Positions 1 through 9,384 of a DNA stretch of 42,692 nucleotides are shown here, piece after piece. Each line of letters starts with the position of its first letter. The stretch's first letter is position 1. Under the pieces are notes generated by a model. It worked only from the letters and a program-made list of their open reading frames with translations. It ran no database searches and was not told the DNA's origin. The DNA comes from an uncultured Saprospiraceae bacterium (lineage in GTDB: Bacteria > Bacteroidota > Bacteroidia > Chitinophagales > Saprospiraceae): positions 1-42,692 of the forward strand of contig CALFBH010000092.1 in the NCBI GenBank assembly GCA_937951615.1, given 5' to 3'. Made by a program: the position numbers and the translations under genes.

Positions 1-121
1 CTAAGCGCACTAAGAAACACTAAAACTAACCAGATAAAAAGAACACAAAGGAAAATTCATTCGTGTTCTTTACGCTATACAAGCCGATGGCTATCGGCTT
101 CATGTCCTTTAGTGCGCTTAG
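1..121. repeat. Long intergenic inverted repeat (may start before the window)
   Basis: The outer arms CTAAGCGCACTAA (1-13) and TTAGTGCGCTTAG (109-121) are perfect complements. Inside lie a GAACAC/GTGTTC pair (41-46 with 63-68) and a perfect hairpin, AAGCCGAT-GGCT-ATCGGCTT (81-100). The element sits downstream of the DUF4199 gene. It belongs to the set of nested intergenic inverted elements seen throughout this window. The left arm starts at base 1, so it may extend outside. Bases 122-202 are AT-rich with nothing else recognisable. Confidence 0.7.
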
Positions 122-202
122 TGGTTTAAAAAATATTTTTAAAGGAATATTTTATAACTAATAACTAATTAACCAATCACTAATAACGCCAATTTAAATA
201 AA

Positions 203-751
203 TTAAACCATTGGTCTGTCTTTTTTCATTACAGCTCCTCCAATCAATGAAACAATAAACCCAAAAATAGGTGTTGCGATTAAAGACATTAAAGCCATAC
301 CCTTAAATCCAGTAAACATAGTAGTCATTGGGAGCATCTGCTCTATCTGTTCATCAGTCATCCCAGCTTCTTCCCATTGCCCAACTATCATGTCTATCAT
401 TTCTCCACCCAGCCCTGGATCAATTACATTAAATAATAAAGCAGACCAAATCAGACCGATTACGCCCATAATAATTGCAGTCAATACACCTACCCCAAGA
501 CAGCGACCATAAGAAATATATCCGCCAAGATCATTGTCACGATGCCCTCTGATCGCAAGCACAATAATTGTAATACTAACAATCGAACTCACTACGCCAA
601 TTATGGATGAAATAGTACTTGCCATTCCGGCGAGATAAGATATCAATCCACAAACGATACTAATTCCGCCTCCAATCAGTCCATAACGCAATGCTGTTGG
701 AAATGGAGAAACATTTTTTACATTCAGCCCGTCCATATTGTCTAAAGCCAT
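203..751 (-). CDS. DUF4199 family membrane protein
   Basis: This 182-residue protein has about four hydrophobic segments (roughly residues 22-45, 46-68, 85-108 and 150-175), with a polar stretch at about 110-145. That pattern, a short charged N-terminus and the conserved-looking SYGRCLGVGV segment match the DUF4199 family of Bacteroidota inner-membrane proteins, which has no known biochemical role. It is probably a single-gene unit. The next gene on the same strand starts about 100 bp further right, and the gap between them is AT-rich. The family assignment rests on layout and recognised sequence style. No catalytic residues are apparent. Confidence 0.75.
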   Translation of the reverse strand: MALDNMDGLNVKNVSPFPTALRYGLIGGGISIVCGLISYLAGMASTISSIIGVVSSIVSITIIVLAIRGHRDNDLGGYISYGRCLGVGVLTAIIMGVIGLIWSALLFNVIDPGLGGEMIDMIVGQWEEAGMTDEQIEQMLPMTTMFTGFKGMALMSLIATPIFGFIVSLIGGAVMKKDRPMV

Positions 752-852
752 GATAATAAGATTTATGATTAGTTAATAAATGATTTTAAAGTTACATTAT
801 TTTATTAAATAAATGAAATCACATATTTACTTTCAGCCAAATATATAATATT

Positions 853-2118
853 TCAGAATTGCTTTGAGGCCTTACCATTATTGAAAGTAGCCAGCACTTT
901 CCCCTTGAGTTGTTTGCCCATAAAAGGAGTATTTCTGGATTTGGAGTGGAGGTCTTTTTCACAGAGTATCCATTCTTTATCAGGGTTAAAAAGACATAAA
1001 TTGGCTTCATTGCCCTCAGCAATCACAGGCATATCCAGCCCTAATAACTGGCGTGGCGCAATCGCAAGTTTAATGACCAGTTCTTCTATAGTTAATGTCT
1101 TTTCCAGGTAAGTTCGACAGGTAGCCAAAGTAGTTTCCAGTGCAATGACTCCAGGTTTGGCATACACAAATTCCAGTTTTTTGCCTTCTTCATCTTCTGG
1201 TGTATGATTGGAGCAGATGCTGTCTATTGTACCATCTTTCAGTCCTTTTTTCAGGGCTTTTATATCTTCTTTTTCGCGTAGGGGCGGCATTACTTTCAAA
1301 TGCGTATCAAAGCCCGTCAGCGCAGTATCGTCAAAAATAAAATTCATGGGGTTCACGGAAGCTGTGACCTGCAATCCATTCTTTTTAGCTTGTCGTATCA
1401 GGTGTACTGAATTGCTACAGGACACATTGGCAACATGCAGGCGGGAATTGGTGTATTCCAAGAGGTATAAATCGCGTTGTAGCATTAGTTCTTCCGCCAG
1501 TGCTGGAATACCTTTCATGCCCAAAGATGTACTGACTGCCCCTTCGTGCATTTCGCCACCATGCGAGGTGTCAGGATCGAGGGGTTGATTGATGATAACA
1601 CCATTAAATGGCTTGACATACAAGAGGCTGCGCATCATGAGACCACTATTATCAATGGAGTGATGCCCGTCAGAAAAAGCGACTGCACCCGCTTTTTGCA
1701 TATCATAAATTTCAGTAATTTCTTTGCCTTTACAGTCTTTGGAAACGGCACCTATCGGATACAAATCGACCAGACTATCTTGCGCATAATTCCGAATATA
1801 AAGGACTTCTGCTTTGGCATCAACGACAGGATGGGTATTGGGTGTACAGGCAATCGCCGTAAATCCGCCCGCAGCCGCAGCCGCAGTCGCAGAACTCAAG
1901 TCTTCTTTATGCTCAAAACCAGGATCACCAACCTGCGTACCAATGTCCATAAAACCAGGTGACAGATAAGCATTGTCCAGTTTCCAGGATTCCGCTTTTT
2001 TATTGGTAATTCGTTTGCTAATCTTAACAATCTTTCCCCGCTGAATCAGTACATCTACCACCTTACCATTATGTGGTGAGTTGGGGTCAATAATCTTGAC
2101 TTGTTTTAGTAAAATCAT
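853..2118 (-). CDS. Dihydroorotase-like amidohydrolase, probably non-catalytic paralogue
   Basis: This 421-residue protein has the length and order of type I dihydroorotase: an N-terminal beta strand, YLSPGFMD entering the TIM barrel, GGFTAIACTPNTHP, LHVANVSC, and a C-terminal composite beta domain. In the amidohydrolase family the first barrel strand carries the D-x-H-x-H metal motif. Here it reads DIGTQ (58-62), so both histidines are missing. The catalytic Asp normally found in the D-H-A-P motif near the end of the barrel is Asn304 (SNHTPE). Known non-catalytic dihydroorotases act as scaffolds for aspartate transcarbamoylase, so a structural role is one possibility. The start is 15 bp downstream of the OmpA-like gene's stop on the same strand, suggesting co-transcription. 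The fold call is strong and the loss of activity is inferred from the missing residues. Confidence 0.85.
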   Translation of the reverse strand: MILLKQVKIIDPNSPHNGKVVDVLIQRGKIVKISKRITNKKAESWKLDNAYLSPGFMDIGTQVGDPGFEHKEDLSSATAAAAAGGFTAIACTPNTHPVVDAKAEVLYIRNYAQDSLVDLYPIGAVSKDCKGKEITEIYDMQKAGAVAFSDGHHSIDNSGLMMRSLLYVKPFNGVIINQPLDPDTSHGGEMHEGAVSTSLGMKGIPALAEELMLQRDLYLLEYTNSRLHVANVSCSNSVHLIRQAKKNGLQVTASVNPMNFIFDDTALTGFDTHLKVMPPLREKEDIKALKKGLKDGTIDSICSNHTPEDEEGKKLEFVYAKPGVIALETTLATCRTYLEKTLTIEELVIKLAIAPRQLLGLDMPVIAEGNEANLCLFNPDKEWILCEKDLHSKSRNTPFMGKQLKGKVLATFNNGKASKQF

Positions 2119-2133
2119 TTATCATTTCTGAAG

Positions 2134-5100
2134 TTAGCGGCTCAATACGATGTCCACTAATTGCTTGTTCATAACATCTGCATTATCATCAAAGAAATTC
2201 AAATCAATTCTGTTCAATTCAATGCCCTTAGTCACCAGATAATTCTGGATATAGTACACACGTTTTCTAGTAATTTGCTGGTGAAAATAGCTCGTGCTTT
2301 CATCAGCTTTTGTGTGTCCCTGAAGGCTCGCTTTCAATTCGGGAAAACGATGCATCGTTTGTACCAACATATCCAATTCAGGATATAAAGTCTTTGCTAC
2401 ATAATAAGCCTCATCTTCAAATTCAAACTTAAGTTCTTTGTTGGAATCAATGGCTTCATCTGCCGAGCGATAAGCAACTACTGGTGCTGTAACGACATTC
2501 GGATTCAATGTGATTTGACTTTCTTCTGTACTGATAATTTCCTCAACAGAAGATGTAACGACGCTTGGAGTCAAAGGTGCTTTAACTACTCCTGTTTCTG
2601 GTGCAACTTCTATTACTTCTACTGCAGGAGTGTCTGGTGTCTCAGCAACAACTTCTACGCTTGGTGTCTCTGGCGCAACTTCTACTTCCATTGCTGGTGT
2701 GGTGACTTCCGGTGCTGTAACTTCTACTTCTACAACAGGTACTTCTGCTGGCTCACCAATAATAACTTCTACTGGACTATACTTATTTTTTTTGCGTTTT
2801 TTGCGCTTGCTTTTAGTCGTTTCTACTGTTGGCATTTCTACCGCTACTTCTGGTTCTTCTACTTCCACTTCTACTTCCACTTCCACTTCTACAACTGGTG
2901 ATTCCACCATTACTTCTGGTTCTTCTACCTCTACTTCAACTTCCGGCATTGCGGGAGCTTCTACTTCTACATCAAGCACCGCAGGATCTACGGCTATTTC
3001 CGGATTTTCTATTTCCACTTCTACGGCTGGCATTTCGGGAGCTTCTATTTCTACATCGAGTGCCGCAGGATCTACTGCTACTTCTGGATTCTCTATTTCT
3101 ACTTCTACGACTGGCATTTCCGGCTCAGTAATTTCAACTTCTTCTTCAGGAAATGAGATGGGATCAATATTTCCTACTACGACTTCGACTGAAGGTACTT
3201 CTGGTTCGCCGATAACAACTTCTGGCACATCGACTCTATTCTTTTTGCGTTTTTTACGCTTCTTCCGTCCGGTTTCTACTTCTGGTGTTTCTACCGAAAT
3301 AGCAACTTCGCCTTCTGCTTGTTCAACAGCGACTTCTACTTCTGGCATTTCTGGCACTTCCACTACTTCTGTGTCAGGGCGAGGTGCTACATCTACCCCA
3401 AGACTAATAGCTGGACGATCTGGTCGTTCTGGTCTGTCTTCTCTAGTTTCTATTTCAAGATTAGGCTCAATCACTATACCAGGCTCTTCTATTTCCACTT
3501 CTACTACTGGTGTTTCTACCTCAACTTCCACCTCTGGCATTTCGGGTGTTTCAACTTCTACTACTACAACTTCTGGTTCTTCTATCTCCACTTCAATTTC
3601 TGGCTCCTCGATTTCTACTTCGACCATTGGTGTTTCTATCTCAACAACTACTTCTGGCTCTTCTATCACTACTTCTCCATTTGCTTCAGCTTCTCTGTCT
3701 GCAATAGCTTTAGCCAGTCTTTCTTTTAAGGTCATTTCTACCTCAGGCTCTTCTACTTCTACATCAAGTGCAGCAGGATCTGCGGCTACTTCTGGCTCAC
3801 CAATAACTACCTCAATATCCTTCGATCTTCTTTTTTTACGTTTTTTACGCTTAGGCTCTTCTATCGCAACTTCGACATCTGGTGTCTCAACTACAACTTC
3901 TACTTCTGGCATTTCCGGCGTCTCTACTTCTACTATAACTACTTCTGGTTCTTCTATTTCTACTTCTGGCATTTCCACCACTACTTCCGGCTCTTCTATC
4001 GCAACTTCAACTTCCGGCATTTCGGGAGCAGCTGGTTCTTCTATTCTTTCTGCGACAGGAGGCTCCAACTCAACAGTTTCCACCACAACGATAGCTCCTT
4101 CTTCTTCCGAAACTTCTATGTCTATTTTTGGAGTTTCTGTTTCTACTTCAATTTCGGCTACTGGTTCTTCGGGAGTATTCCAGGGAGTGACTACTGTTGA
4201 GTAAGCTGGTTTCTTGCGTCTCTTGCGCTTAGGTTCTTCTATGGCTACTTCGACAACTTCTGGTATTTCAGGCACCGTTATTTCTACTTCCGCAACTGGC
4301 ATTTCTGGTGTTTCCACTTCAACTTCCACGCTTGGCGTTTCTACTTCTACCGCTGCTTCTGGGCGTGGTGCGACATCTACACTTAACATCGGACTTTCAG
4401 GTTCTTCGACTATAATTTTAGATCCTGGTGCAACAGCTTCCACCTCAATACTGCTTCCCTTTTCCATTGCTACATCGCCACCAGCTTCCATGCCCAACGA
4501 ACGCTCCAGTGCTGCAATTTCTTCTGCGAGAATTTTTCTTTCTCTATCTAATTGACGAATACGCGCCAATTCTTCAGCCGTTTCTTCTCGAATTTTTTGC
4601 TCTATTTTTAAAGTATCTCCTCTGTCATTTAGAACAACAGTAGTTGTCTCACGAATAATCGTCGGACCTTCTACTTTATTATACTTCTGCTTTTTGGTTC
4701 TCTCCGAGAAAGGCAGTTGCCGTCCTGATGATGCTCTATGTCCAAAATTATAATGCAGAGAAACCGTGCTATGTGTATAAAGGTCATTTGCACCATTTTC
4801 ATTTCCACGATAAATCTGGCTTTGGTGCGAAGGATCTGCTGCATATTCCTGCAATGCACTGGTATAATCTGTTCGGTAAGTTCCACTGACATCATCCAGA
4901 TAATCTGTAAATGTGTAGTGTAATTGTGTTCCTACATTCAGGTTTACATAATCGCTTAAGCGAAATTTCAAACCTAAACCAATTGGAATATTCAATACAG
5001 TCGTATTATAACCTGCATCTGATTCGGTATTCAACTCGGTTACATTGGTTTCAAATTCGCCATCCTGTAGAATAATTTCTGCGTCTGGCGAACCTTCCTG

Positions 5101-5637
5101 TAAAGTACGTATGGTATTATCCGACCAATAATGGTAGCGGGCATCATTATCATAAAACAAATCTGCATAAACTGCAAAATTGGTGAGGCCTGCTCCTATA
5201 GAAAAGAAAGGAGCAATAACAGCGTCTTCTTTCATGATTCTGCCGTTATCCAGATAAAAGATACCCATCAAACTAAAATCGTTGATGCGCGTCTGTGCAT
5301 TTAATGCCCGTCCAAAATTTTCATGCTCCGTTTGGAGTTGATTGCTAAAATTAGCTTGTCGGTCATTTGTCGTAAAGCTACCTTTACTAAAAGCTGCCCG
5401 CAGTCCAAATCCTGGCGTTACCATTCGCTCTACACTCCCTCCGATACTTAATCGAAGATTGCTAAAAGGGCTGGCTAAAAATTCTGTCTGTGGATCTAAT
5501 ATTCGACTATTGAGGTCACCATAATAACCTATATGTCCAGTATGAATACCAATACGCCATTGGTTTTCGTCCTGTTGGGCAATACTGATTCCGCTGATAA
5601 AAAAACACAGAATCAGAACAATGGATACTTTTTTCAT
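2134..5637 (-). CDS. Giant OmpA-like outer-membrane protein with Val/Glu repeat region
   Basis: I chose the start at 5637 because it gives a clean signal peptide (MKKVSIVLILCFFISGISIA). An upstream in-frame ATG at 5685 would add 16 residues. The mature N-terminus (to about residue 310) looks like an outer-membrane beta-barrel with alternating aromatic strands. A coiled segment follows (about 335-385, RIRQLDRERKILAEEIAALE). Then about 650 residues consist almost entirely of Val, Glu, Pro and Ile, such as EVEIEEPEV. Four Lys/Arg clusters (for example KRKKRKKRR) break this region, three of them followed by a VIGEPEV-like phrase. The last 100 residues resemble an OmpA peptidoglycan-binding domain (LQGHTKADES... 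around 1120). The protein would tether the outer membrane to the wall through a very long spacer. A -33/-7 promoter lies upstream at 5753-5781. Confidence 0.8.
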   Translation of the reverse strand: MKKVSIVLILCFFISGISIAQQDENQWRIGIHTGHIGYYGDLNSRILDPQTEFLASPFSNLRLSIGGSVERMVTPGFGLRAAFSKGSFTTNDRQANFSNQLQTEHENFGRALNAQTRINDFSLMGIFYLDNGRIMKEDAVIAPFFSIGAGLTNFAVYADLFYDNDARYHYWSDNTIRTLQEGSPDAEIILQDGEFETNVTELNTESDAGYNTTVLNIPIGLGLKFRLSDYVNLNVGTQLHYTFTDYLDDVSGTYRTDYTSALQEYAADPSHQSQIYRGNENGANDLYTHSTVSLHYNFGHRASSGRQLPFSERTKKQKYNKVEGPTIIRETTTVVLNDRGDTLKIEQKIREETAEELARIRQLDRERKILAEEIAALERSLGMEAGGDVAMEKGSSIEVEAVAPGSKIIVEEPESPMLSVDVAPRPEAAVEVETPSVEVEVETPEMPVAEVEITVPEIPEVVEVAIEEPKRKRRKKPAYSTVVTPWNTPEEPVAEIEVETETPKIDIEVSEEEGAIVVVETVELEPPVAERIEEPAAPEMPEVEVAIEEPEVVVEMPEVEIEEPEVVIVEVETPEMPEVEVVVETPDVEVAIEEPKRKKRKKRRSKDIEVVIGEPEVAADPAALDVEVEEPEVEMTLKERLAKAIADREAEANGEVVIEEPEVVVEIETPMVEVEIEEPEIEVEIEEPEVVVVEVETPEMPEVEVEVETPVVEVEIEEPGIVIEPNLEIETREDRPERPDRPAISLGVDVAPRPDTEVVEVPEMPEVEVAVEQAEGEVAISVETPEVETGRKKRKKRKKNRVDVPEVVIGEPEVPSVEVVVGNIDPISFPEEEVEITEPEMPVVEVEIENPEVAVDPAALDVEIEAPEMPAVEVEIENPEIAVDPAVLDVEVEAPAMPEVEVEVEEPEVMVESPVVEVEVEVEVEVEEPEVAVEMPTVETTKSKRKKRKKNKYSPVEVIIGEPAEVPVVEVEVTAPEVTTPAMEVEVAPETPSVEVVAETPDTPAVEVIEVAPETGVVKAPLTPSVVTSSVEEIISTEESQITLNPNVVTAPVVAYRSADEAIDSNKELKFEFEDEAYYVAKTLYPELDMLVQTMHRFPELKASLQGHTKADESTSYFHQQITRKRVYYIQNYLVTKGIELNRIDLNFFDDNADVMNKQLVDIVLSR

Positions 5638-5752
5638 AGTAGATGGATGTTGAGAATACTTCATATCGTTCATAAATTTCTTCATAGTTAATAATGGGAT
5701 TTTAGCTTGAATAGTGGATCGAAGTAAAGATATTGTGACTTTAAACTACTTG

Positions 5753-5781
5753 CAAAGATACACTGTTAGTAAAATTACAAA
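5753..5781 (-). promoter_or_regulatory. Bacteroidota-type promoter for the OmpA-like gene
   Basis: Read on the minus strand, TTTG (5781-5778), a 17-bp spacer and TATCTTTG (5760-5753) match the Bacteroidota -33 TTTG and -7 TAnnTTTG consensus. They lie about 115 bp upstream of the signal-peptide start codon. Confidence 0.6.
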
Positions 5782-5861
5782 GAAAAAATCAAAGAGGAAT
5801 TGAGTATTGAAGCTTTATTTAACGTAGAATCTGCTTTTGGGGACTATAAAATGACAAAAAC

Positions 5862-6458
5862 ATGGAAAATATCTGGACATACTTAAAACGCATATTCCAA
5901 GAATCGGAAGAAAGTTCGCCTGTCCGTCCTTTTATTCATGAGGAAATTATACGGGGGGCATTAGAAGTACAAGCTTATGAAGAATGGAAACAAAGCCTCG
6001 ATCGCCATCGTTTGCTCAACAGCCTCAGCGATGAATACGCCACTTACCGAATTGATGCCAGGCAAGTAGATAAATCGCTGGATTTTCTGGATACCCCTTC
6101 GATGAAAGGTTTTGTATTACATGGCAGATCTGGCAAATATAAACGCCGGGATATGGTTTTTCTATTCGACTATTTAAAGGAAAAAGTATTACAAAATAGT
6201 TACACCTCTTATATGTCTGATCGTAGGACTTATAAGCGCAACAAGCAGATGGAAACCAAAGAACGCCACTACCTCAAACCACGTGTTCAATTGGACAGCA
6301 AAGAGAAAATCAATCAGCAATTTGGCAATATTCGCATTGAGCTATTATACAAAGATGATGTATTGATAAATTTACAATTCAGCGCAACAGGCTATAGCGA
6401 CCACTTATTTAAAGACGCAGCGGATTTCAAAGATTTGATGGGCTTGCTTGTTGAATGA
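5862..6458 (+). CDS. Hypothetical protein, 198 aa, soluble
   Basis: I do not recognise this 198-residue protein. It has no signal peptide or membrane segment. It is charged and mostly helical in appearance, with a basic stretch at about residues 115-140 (SDRRTYKRNKQMETKERHYL). Codon use resembles its neighbours, and the ORF fills the space between the divergent OmpA-like promoter and the hairpin at 6496, so it is probably real. It is transcribed alone and converges on the downstream lipoprotein gene. Function unknown. Confidence 0.6.
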   Translation: MENIWTYLKRIFQESEESSPVRPFIHEEIIRGALEVQAYEEWKQSLDRHRLLNSLSDEYATYRIDARQVDKSLDFLDTPSMKGFVLHGRSGKYKRRDMVFLFDYLKEKVLQNSYTSYMSDRRTYKRNKQMETKERHYLKPRVQLDSKEKINQQFGNIRIELLYKDDVLINLQFSATGYSDHLFKDAADFKDLMGLLVE

Positions 6459-6495
6459 GAGAATGAGAAACTATATATTGACGGTGATGGGGGAA

Positions 6496-6527
6496 GTGGG
6501 CGTGTCCACTTTAATGGACACGCCCAC
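6496..6527. terminator. Perfect 13-bp hairpin between convergent genes
   Basis: GTGGGCGTGTCCA (6496-6508) and TGGACACGCCCAC (6515-6527) flank a 6-nt loop. The hairpin sits between the + hypothetical gene (ends 6458) and the - lipoprotein gene (ends 6596). A weaker outer pairing (ATATATTGACGGT with ACCATTTCTATAT) extends it. There is no U-tract, so it is a candidate bidirectional stop or stability hairpin, not a classic terminator. Confidence 0.6.
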
Positions 6528-6554
6528 CGACCATTTCTATATTGTTTGATTATT

Positions 6555-6600
6555 GAAATTATTATAACAATTCCACAATCACACAATCTCTACAATTACT
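6555..6600. repeat. CACAATCACACAAT word tract
   Basis: The tract AACAATTCCACAATCACACA, followed by ATCTCTACAATTACTC, uses the same word as 9475-9527 and, in reverse complement, 40315-40340. It ends at the stop of the downstream lipoprotein gene. Confidence 0.45.
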
Positions 6601-6967
6601 CTCTATTCAGATTCGCAGAAAAACCTATAATATCCAGTGTGACAACATCACATTCGTTTCTGGTTACAGGCAAAGTCGCTTCTATAAACTGTGCACCACT
6701 AGCTGCACGAAGGTATAAGCTATCCATAGTAGCTACGACTGAATAAGTTTTCTCATTCAATACTGTTCCATTAATTTCACCACCAATCAAGGCGTCATTA
6801 GGATCAATCAATGTACCATCAGTTTGAAACTCAACAGAATTTCCGTCAAGGGCTACTTTCCACGTACCGACGATGTTATCCGCCAAATCAGGAGCTACAC
6901 ATTCGTCCTCTTTACAAGCAGTCATTGCGAGAACACCGCACAATAAGATAAGTGCAATCTTTTTCAT
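6596..6967 (-). CDS. Small lipocalin-like lipoprotein
   Basis: This 123-residue protein starts with a lipoprotein signal peptide (MKKIALILLCGVLAMTAC), with the lipidated Cys at residue 18. After a short acidic linker, NIVGTWKVALDGNSVEFQTDG is typical of the small lipocalin-like domains common in Bacteroidota lipoproteins, where a GTW motif opens an eight-strand barrel. No ligand residues can be named. It is monocistronic. A second similar fold appears in the lipoprotein at 27122-27580. The lipoprotein call is confident and the fold is inferred. Confidence 0.7.
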   Translation of the reverse strand: MKKIALILLCGVLAMTACKEDECVAPDLADNIVGTWKVALDGNSVEFQTDGTLIDPNDALIGGEINGTVLNEKTYSVVATMDSLYLRAASGAQFIEATLPVTRNECDVVTLDIIGFSANLNRE

Positions 6968-7024
6968 AGTTATATTTTTAATGAATTAATAAAGAGTTCC
7001 TGACAGCAAATTCTACACCAAGTT

Positions 7025-8251
7025 TTAAATCAACTCCCGCAATCGAAATTGTAGTTTTATTTTTTTGCCATTTCGGTACACTATCATTCGGATACGTTTC
7101 CCTGATTTGCCTTGAAGCATCCGGGTCAGTTGTTGTAAAGTAATGGCACGGCTGCCTTGAAGGTTGATGCGAATAATTTCATCATTGGGCAATATCCCCG
7201 CCTCGGCAGCAGGAGAGTCAGGCAGGACTTTTTGTATAATATAATTGCGCAAATACGCACCGGCAGCCAGAATGACCAGCCCGCTTTTGTCTTGCTGAAA
7301 TCTACGATTGTATTTCCGATTGGGTTTGAGGTAGAGTTTTTGTTTGTGATAATCAAAGATCACGGTAAAGCGATTCAGCAATTCCGCACCAATCAGTCCT
7401 TCCCGATCATCAATGTAAACGCTATCCATGGTATTCGTTAAGTCTTGGAAATGTGTTACTAAGTTTTGAAATTCAAAAGGCGGCAAAGCAAGTCGATTGA
7501 CCCGCCCCATCATGCCCTCTAGCTCGCCGCCCAGCCCATGCGCCACGCTTCCGCTGATGACATGCTCTGGCAACTTAACTTGTTCACTAACATTGGGATG
7601 TAGCATGAGTCCCAGACTCGCTCCGGTATCAATCAGCAAATATGGGTTCAAATTTTCCTCGCCTATACGCAAGGGTGCGTAGATATAAGGCTTGCTGCCG
7701 TTAATCATAATATCAAGCGTCTCAAATCCAGGCTCAAGCACAAAAGCTTCCCGTTCATAGAAGGTCAGCGTATTTCGATTATAGTCTATTTTTACAATAA
7801 ATCGTTTAAAAATATCAGAACCTAATATCCCATGTATGGGTACTCCAATGACGCTTTCAAGCTGTACATAATCTTCTGCCAGTACGACTATTGTTTGATT
7901 TTTTAAATATACATTGGAAATCCGTAAATCCATCTGTGGTACCAGGTAGGCAGTCAGTTGGGTGGTCATATCTGAACCAACCAATTTGATCTGTCGGTCG
8001 ACAGTTATTTTCGACTGCGGTACATAACGTTTTTGAGTGAGCATCGTGTATTGTGCCCCTGTATCGACAATAAAATTAAGTACTTCTCCGCGATTAAACC
8101 AGATGGGAATAATAATGAGGTTGCTGTGTTTTTCAAAAGGAATAACTGCCGTTTTTTTATTGCCTGCCAATTCGATACCATAAGACTGTGCAGGTATATT
8201 TGTACACACACAAACAAATATCAACAGGATAAAAAGGCGGACTTTTGTCAT
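7025..8251 (-). CDS. Secreted aspartyl protease with C-terminal PDZ domain
   Basis: This 408-residue protein has a signal peptide (to about residue 22, IPAQ). Two retropepsin-like halves follow. Each has its own active-site loop: FIVDTGAQYTML (Asp63) and LLIDTGASLGLML (Asp208). The family usually pairs two such Asp loops to cleave peptides. Residues about 330-405 form a PDZ domain (VLPDSPAAEAGILPNDEIIRI), which probably binds substrate C-termini. Double-domain periplasmic aspartyl proteases of this design are common in Bacteroidota and little studied. A TATCTTTG -7 motif (minus strand, 8263-8256) lies only 5 bp from the ATG, suggesting a very short leader or that the motif is fortuitous. Confidence 0.85.
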   Translation of the reverse strand: MTKVRLFILLIFVCVCTNIPAQSYGIELAGNKKTAVIPFEKHSNLIIIPIWFNRGEVLNFIVDTGAQYTMLTQKRYVPQSKITVDRQIKLVGSDMTTQLTAYLVPQMDLRISNVYLKNQTIVVLAEDYVQLESVIGVPIHGILGSDIFKRFIVKIDYNRNTLTFYEREAFVLEPGFETLDIMINGSKPYIYAPLRIGEENLNPYLLIDTGASLGLMLHPNVSEQVKLPEHVISGSVAHGLGGELEGMMGRVNRLALPPFEFQNLVTHFQDLTNTMDSVYIDDREGLIGAELLNRFTVIFDYHKQKLYLKPNRKYNRRFQQDKSGLVILAAGAYLRNYIIQKVLPDSPAAEAGILPNDEIIRINLQGSRAITLQQLTRMLQGKSGKRIRMIVYRNGKKIKLQFRLRELI

Positions 8252-8306
8252 ATATCAAAGATACAAATTATGTTTTAATTGTGATTCCAATCCAGCAATC
8301 ACACCA

Positions 8307-9245
8307 TCATCCTCGCGCAGGTAAAAACACTTCCGCCATCATGCATCGCGCACTGCCGCCGCCATATTTTTCTATGGTATAAATAGGGCTGTGTAAAATG
8401 CGGGCATAATGTTCAATCTGCTTGACTTGCGTATCATTGAGTGATTTAAAAGCCTGCTCTGACATGACCATAAATGATTCGCCGTCTGCATTTTCTACCT
8501 GGAGCATATTGCCTGCAAACTGATTCATCTGCTCCAGCGAGATCTCGATAATTTCTTTTCCGGTTTCCCGAAAATAATAATGCAGTCGCGCTTTTTCCTG
8601 CTCGTCTCGAATAGTATCCAGACAAATTACAACAAATTGATCGCCTACTGCCATCATCACATTGGTATGGTAAATATCTACGCCTTCAGCATTCACCGCC
8701 CGAAACTGGACTTTTTCATATTCTGCCCATTCGCAAAATTCATTCAGTAAATCGGGGGCTGTACGTGGACTCAAACAGGCATACACCAGTCGATGCACCC
8801 GATCGAAAATCAAACTGCCCGTTCCTTCCAGAAATTTGTCCTGCGATTCGTAATGACTAAAGTCAATCTGGCGTTTCAAATCAAACTTTTTGGATAAAGC
8901 ATCCAGAATGTCCGGTCTGCGTTCAGTACGGCGTGTTGGTGCGCACATAGAATACGTCACTACTGTTCCATTGCTATGAAAAGAAACCCAGTTGTTGGGG
9001 AAAACTGCATCTGTTTTGATTGGCTGTGCTGTATCTTCCACCACTATAACCTGTATATTTGCTTCACGGAGTGTTGCCACAAAAGCATCAAATTCACGAA
9101 TGGCTTGTTCTTTGATTTCGGCAATACGTTCTGCACCTGCTTCTTGTTGAAAAGCATTACTTTTTGCAGTTTCTGGATTAAATCCAAAATTAGCTGGACG
9201 AATCATCAGGATTTTTGAGGTGGTTTGTTTACGTTTTATCAACAT
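8307..9245 (-). CDS. ctlX: CtlX-type citrulline/arginine deiminase-related hydrolase
   Basis: The start at 9245 (MLIKRKQTTSKILMIRPANF) is chosen because the 26 residues before it are unlike the family and run into an intergenic repeat. The protein is then 312 residues. Family landmarks of the guanidino-group-modifying superfamily are present in order: IRPANFGFNPETA near the N-terminus, FPNNWVSFH, LEGTGSLIFDR, HTNVMMAVGDQFVVICLD, and the C-terminal nucleophile loop GGGSARCMMAEVFLP with the catalytic Cys. The family hydrolyses citrulline, arginine or related compounds. The exact substrate cannot be read from sequence. It stands alone and divergent from the CotH-like gene. Confidence 0.85.
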   Translation of the reverse strand: MLIKRKQTTSKILMIRPANFGFNPETAKSNAFQQEAGAERIAEIKEQAIREFDAFVATLREANIQVIVVEDTAQPIKTDAVFPNNWVSFHSNGTVVTYSMCAPTRRTERRPDILDALSKKFDLKRQIDFSHYESQDKFLEGTGSLIFDRVHRLVYACLSPRTAPDLLNEFCEWAEYEKVQFRAVNAEGVDIYHTNVMMAVGDQFVVICLDTIRDEQEKARLHYYFRETGKEIIEISLEQMNQFAGNMLQVENADGESFMVMSEQAFKSLNDTQVKQIEHYARILHSPIYTIEKYGGGSARCMMAEVFLPARG

Positions 9246-9384
9246 GTTTTTATCTTTTTGCTTACGCAAATTACAAGTAAATATTGGCTTTGCAAAAATG
9301 TATTTTTTCTCGTCAGGGCGCAAAGCTATAAAGTTTGTTTTTTCTGCGGGGCTTATTTTTGAACTATTCCTTATCTTCGCGAAT

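Noticed and set aside
2630-4204. 524-residue Ser/Thr-rich ORF on the plus strand
   Set aside because: It is the exact antisense of the Val/Glu repeat region; GAA/GTA-type codons read as TTC/TAC-free Ser/Thr codons. The minus-strand frame has signal peptide, promoter and OmpA domain.
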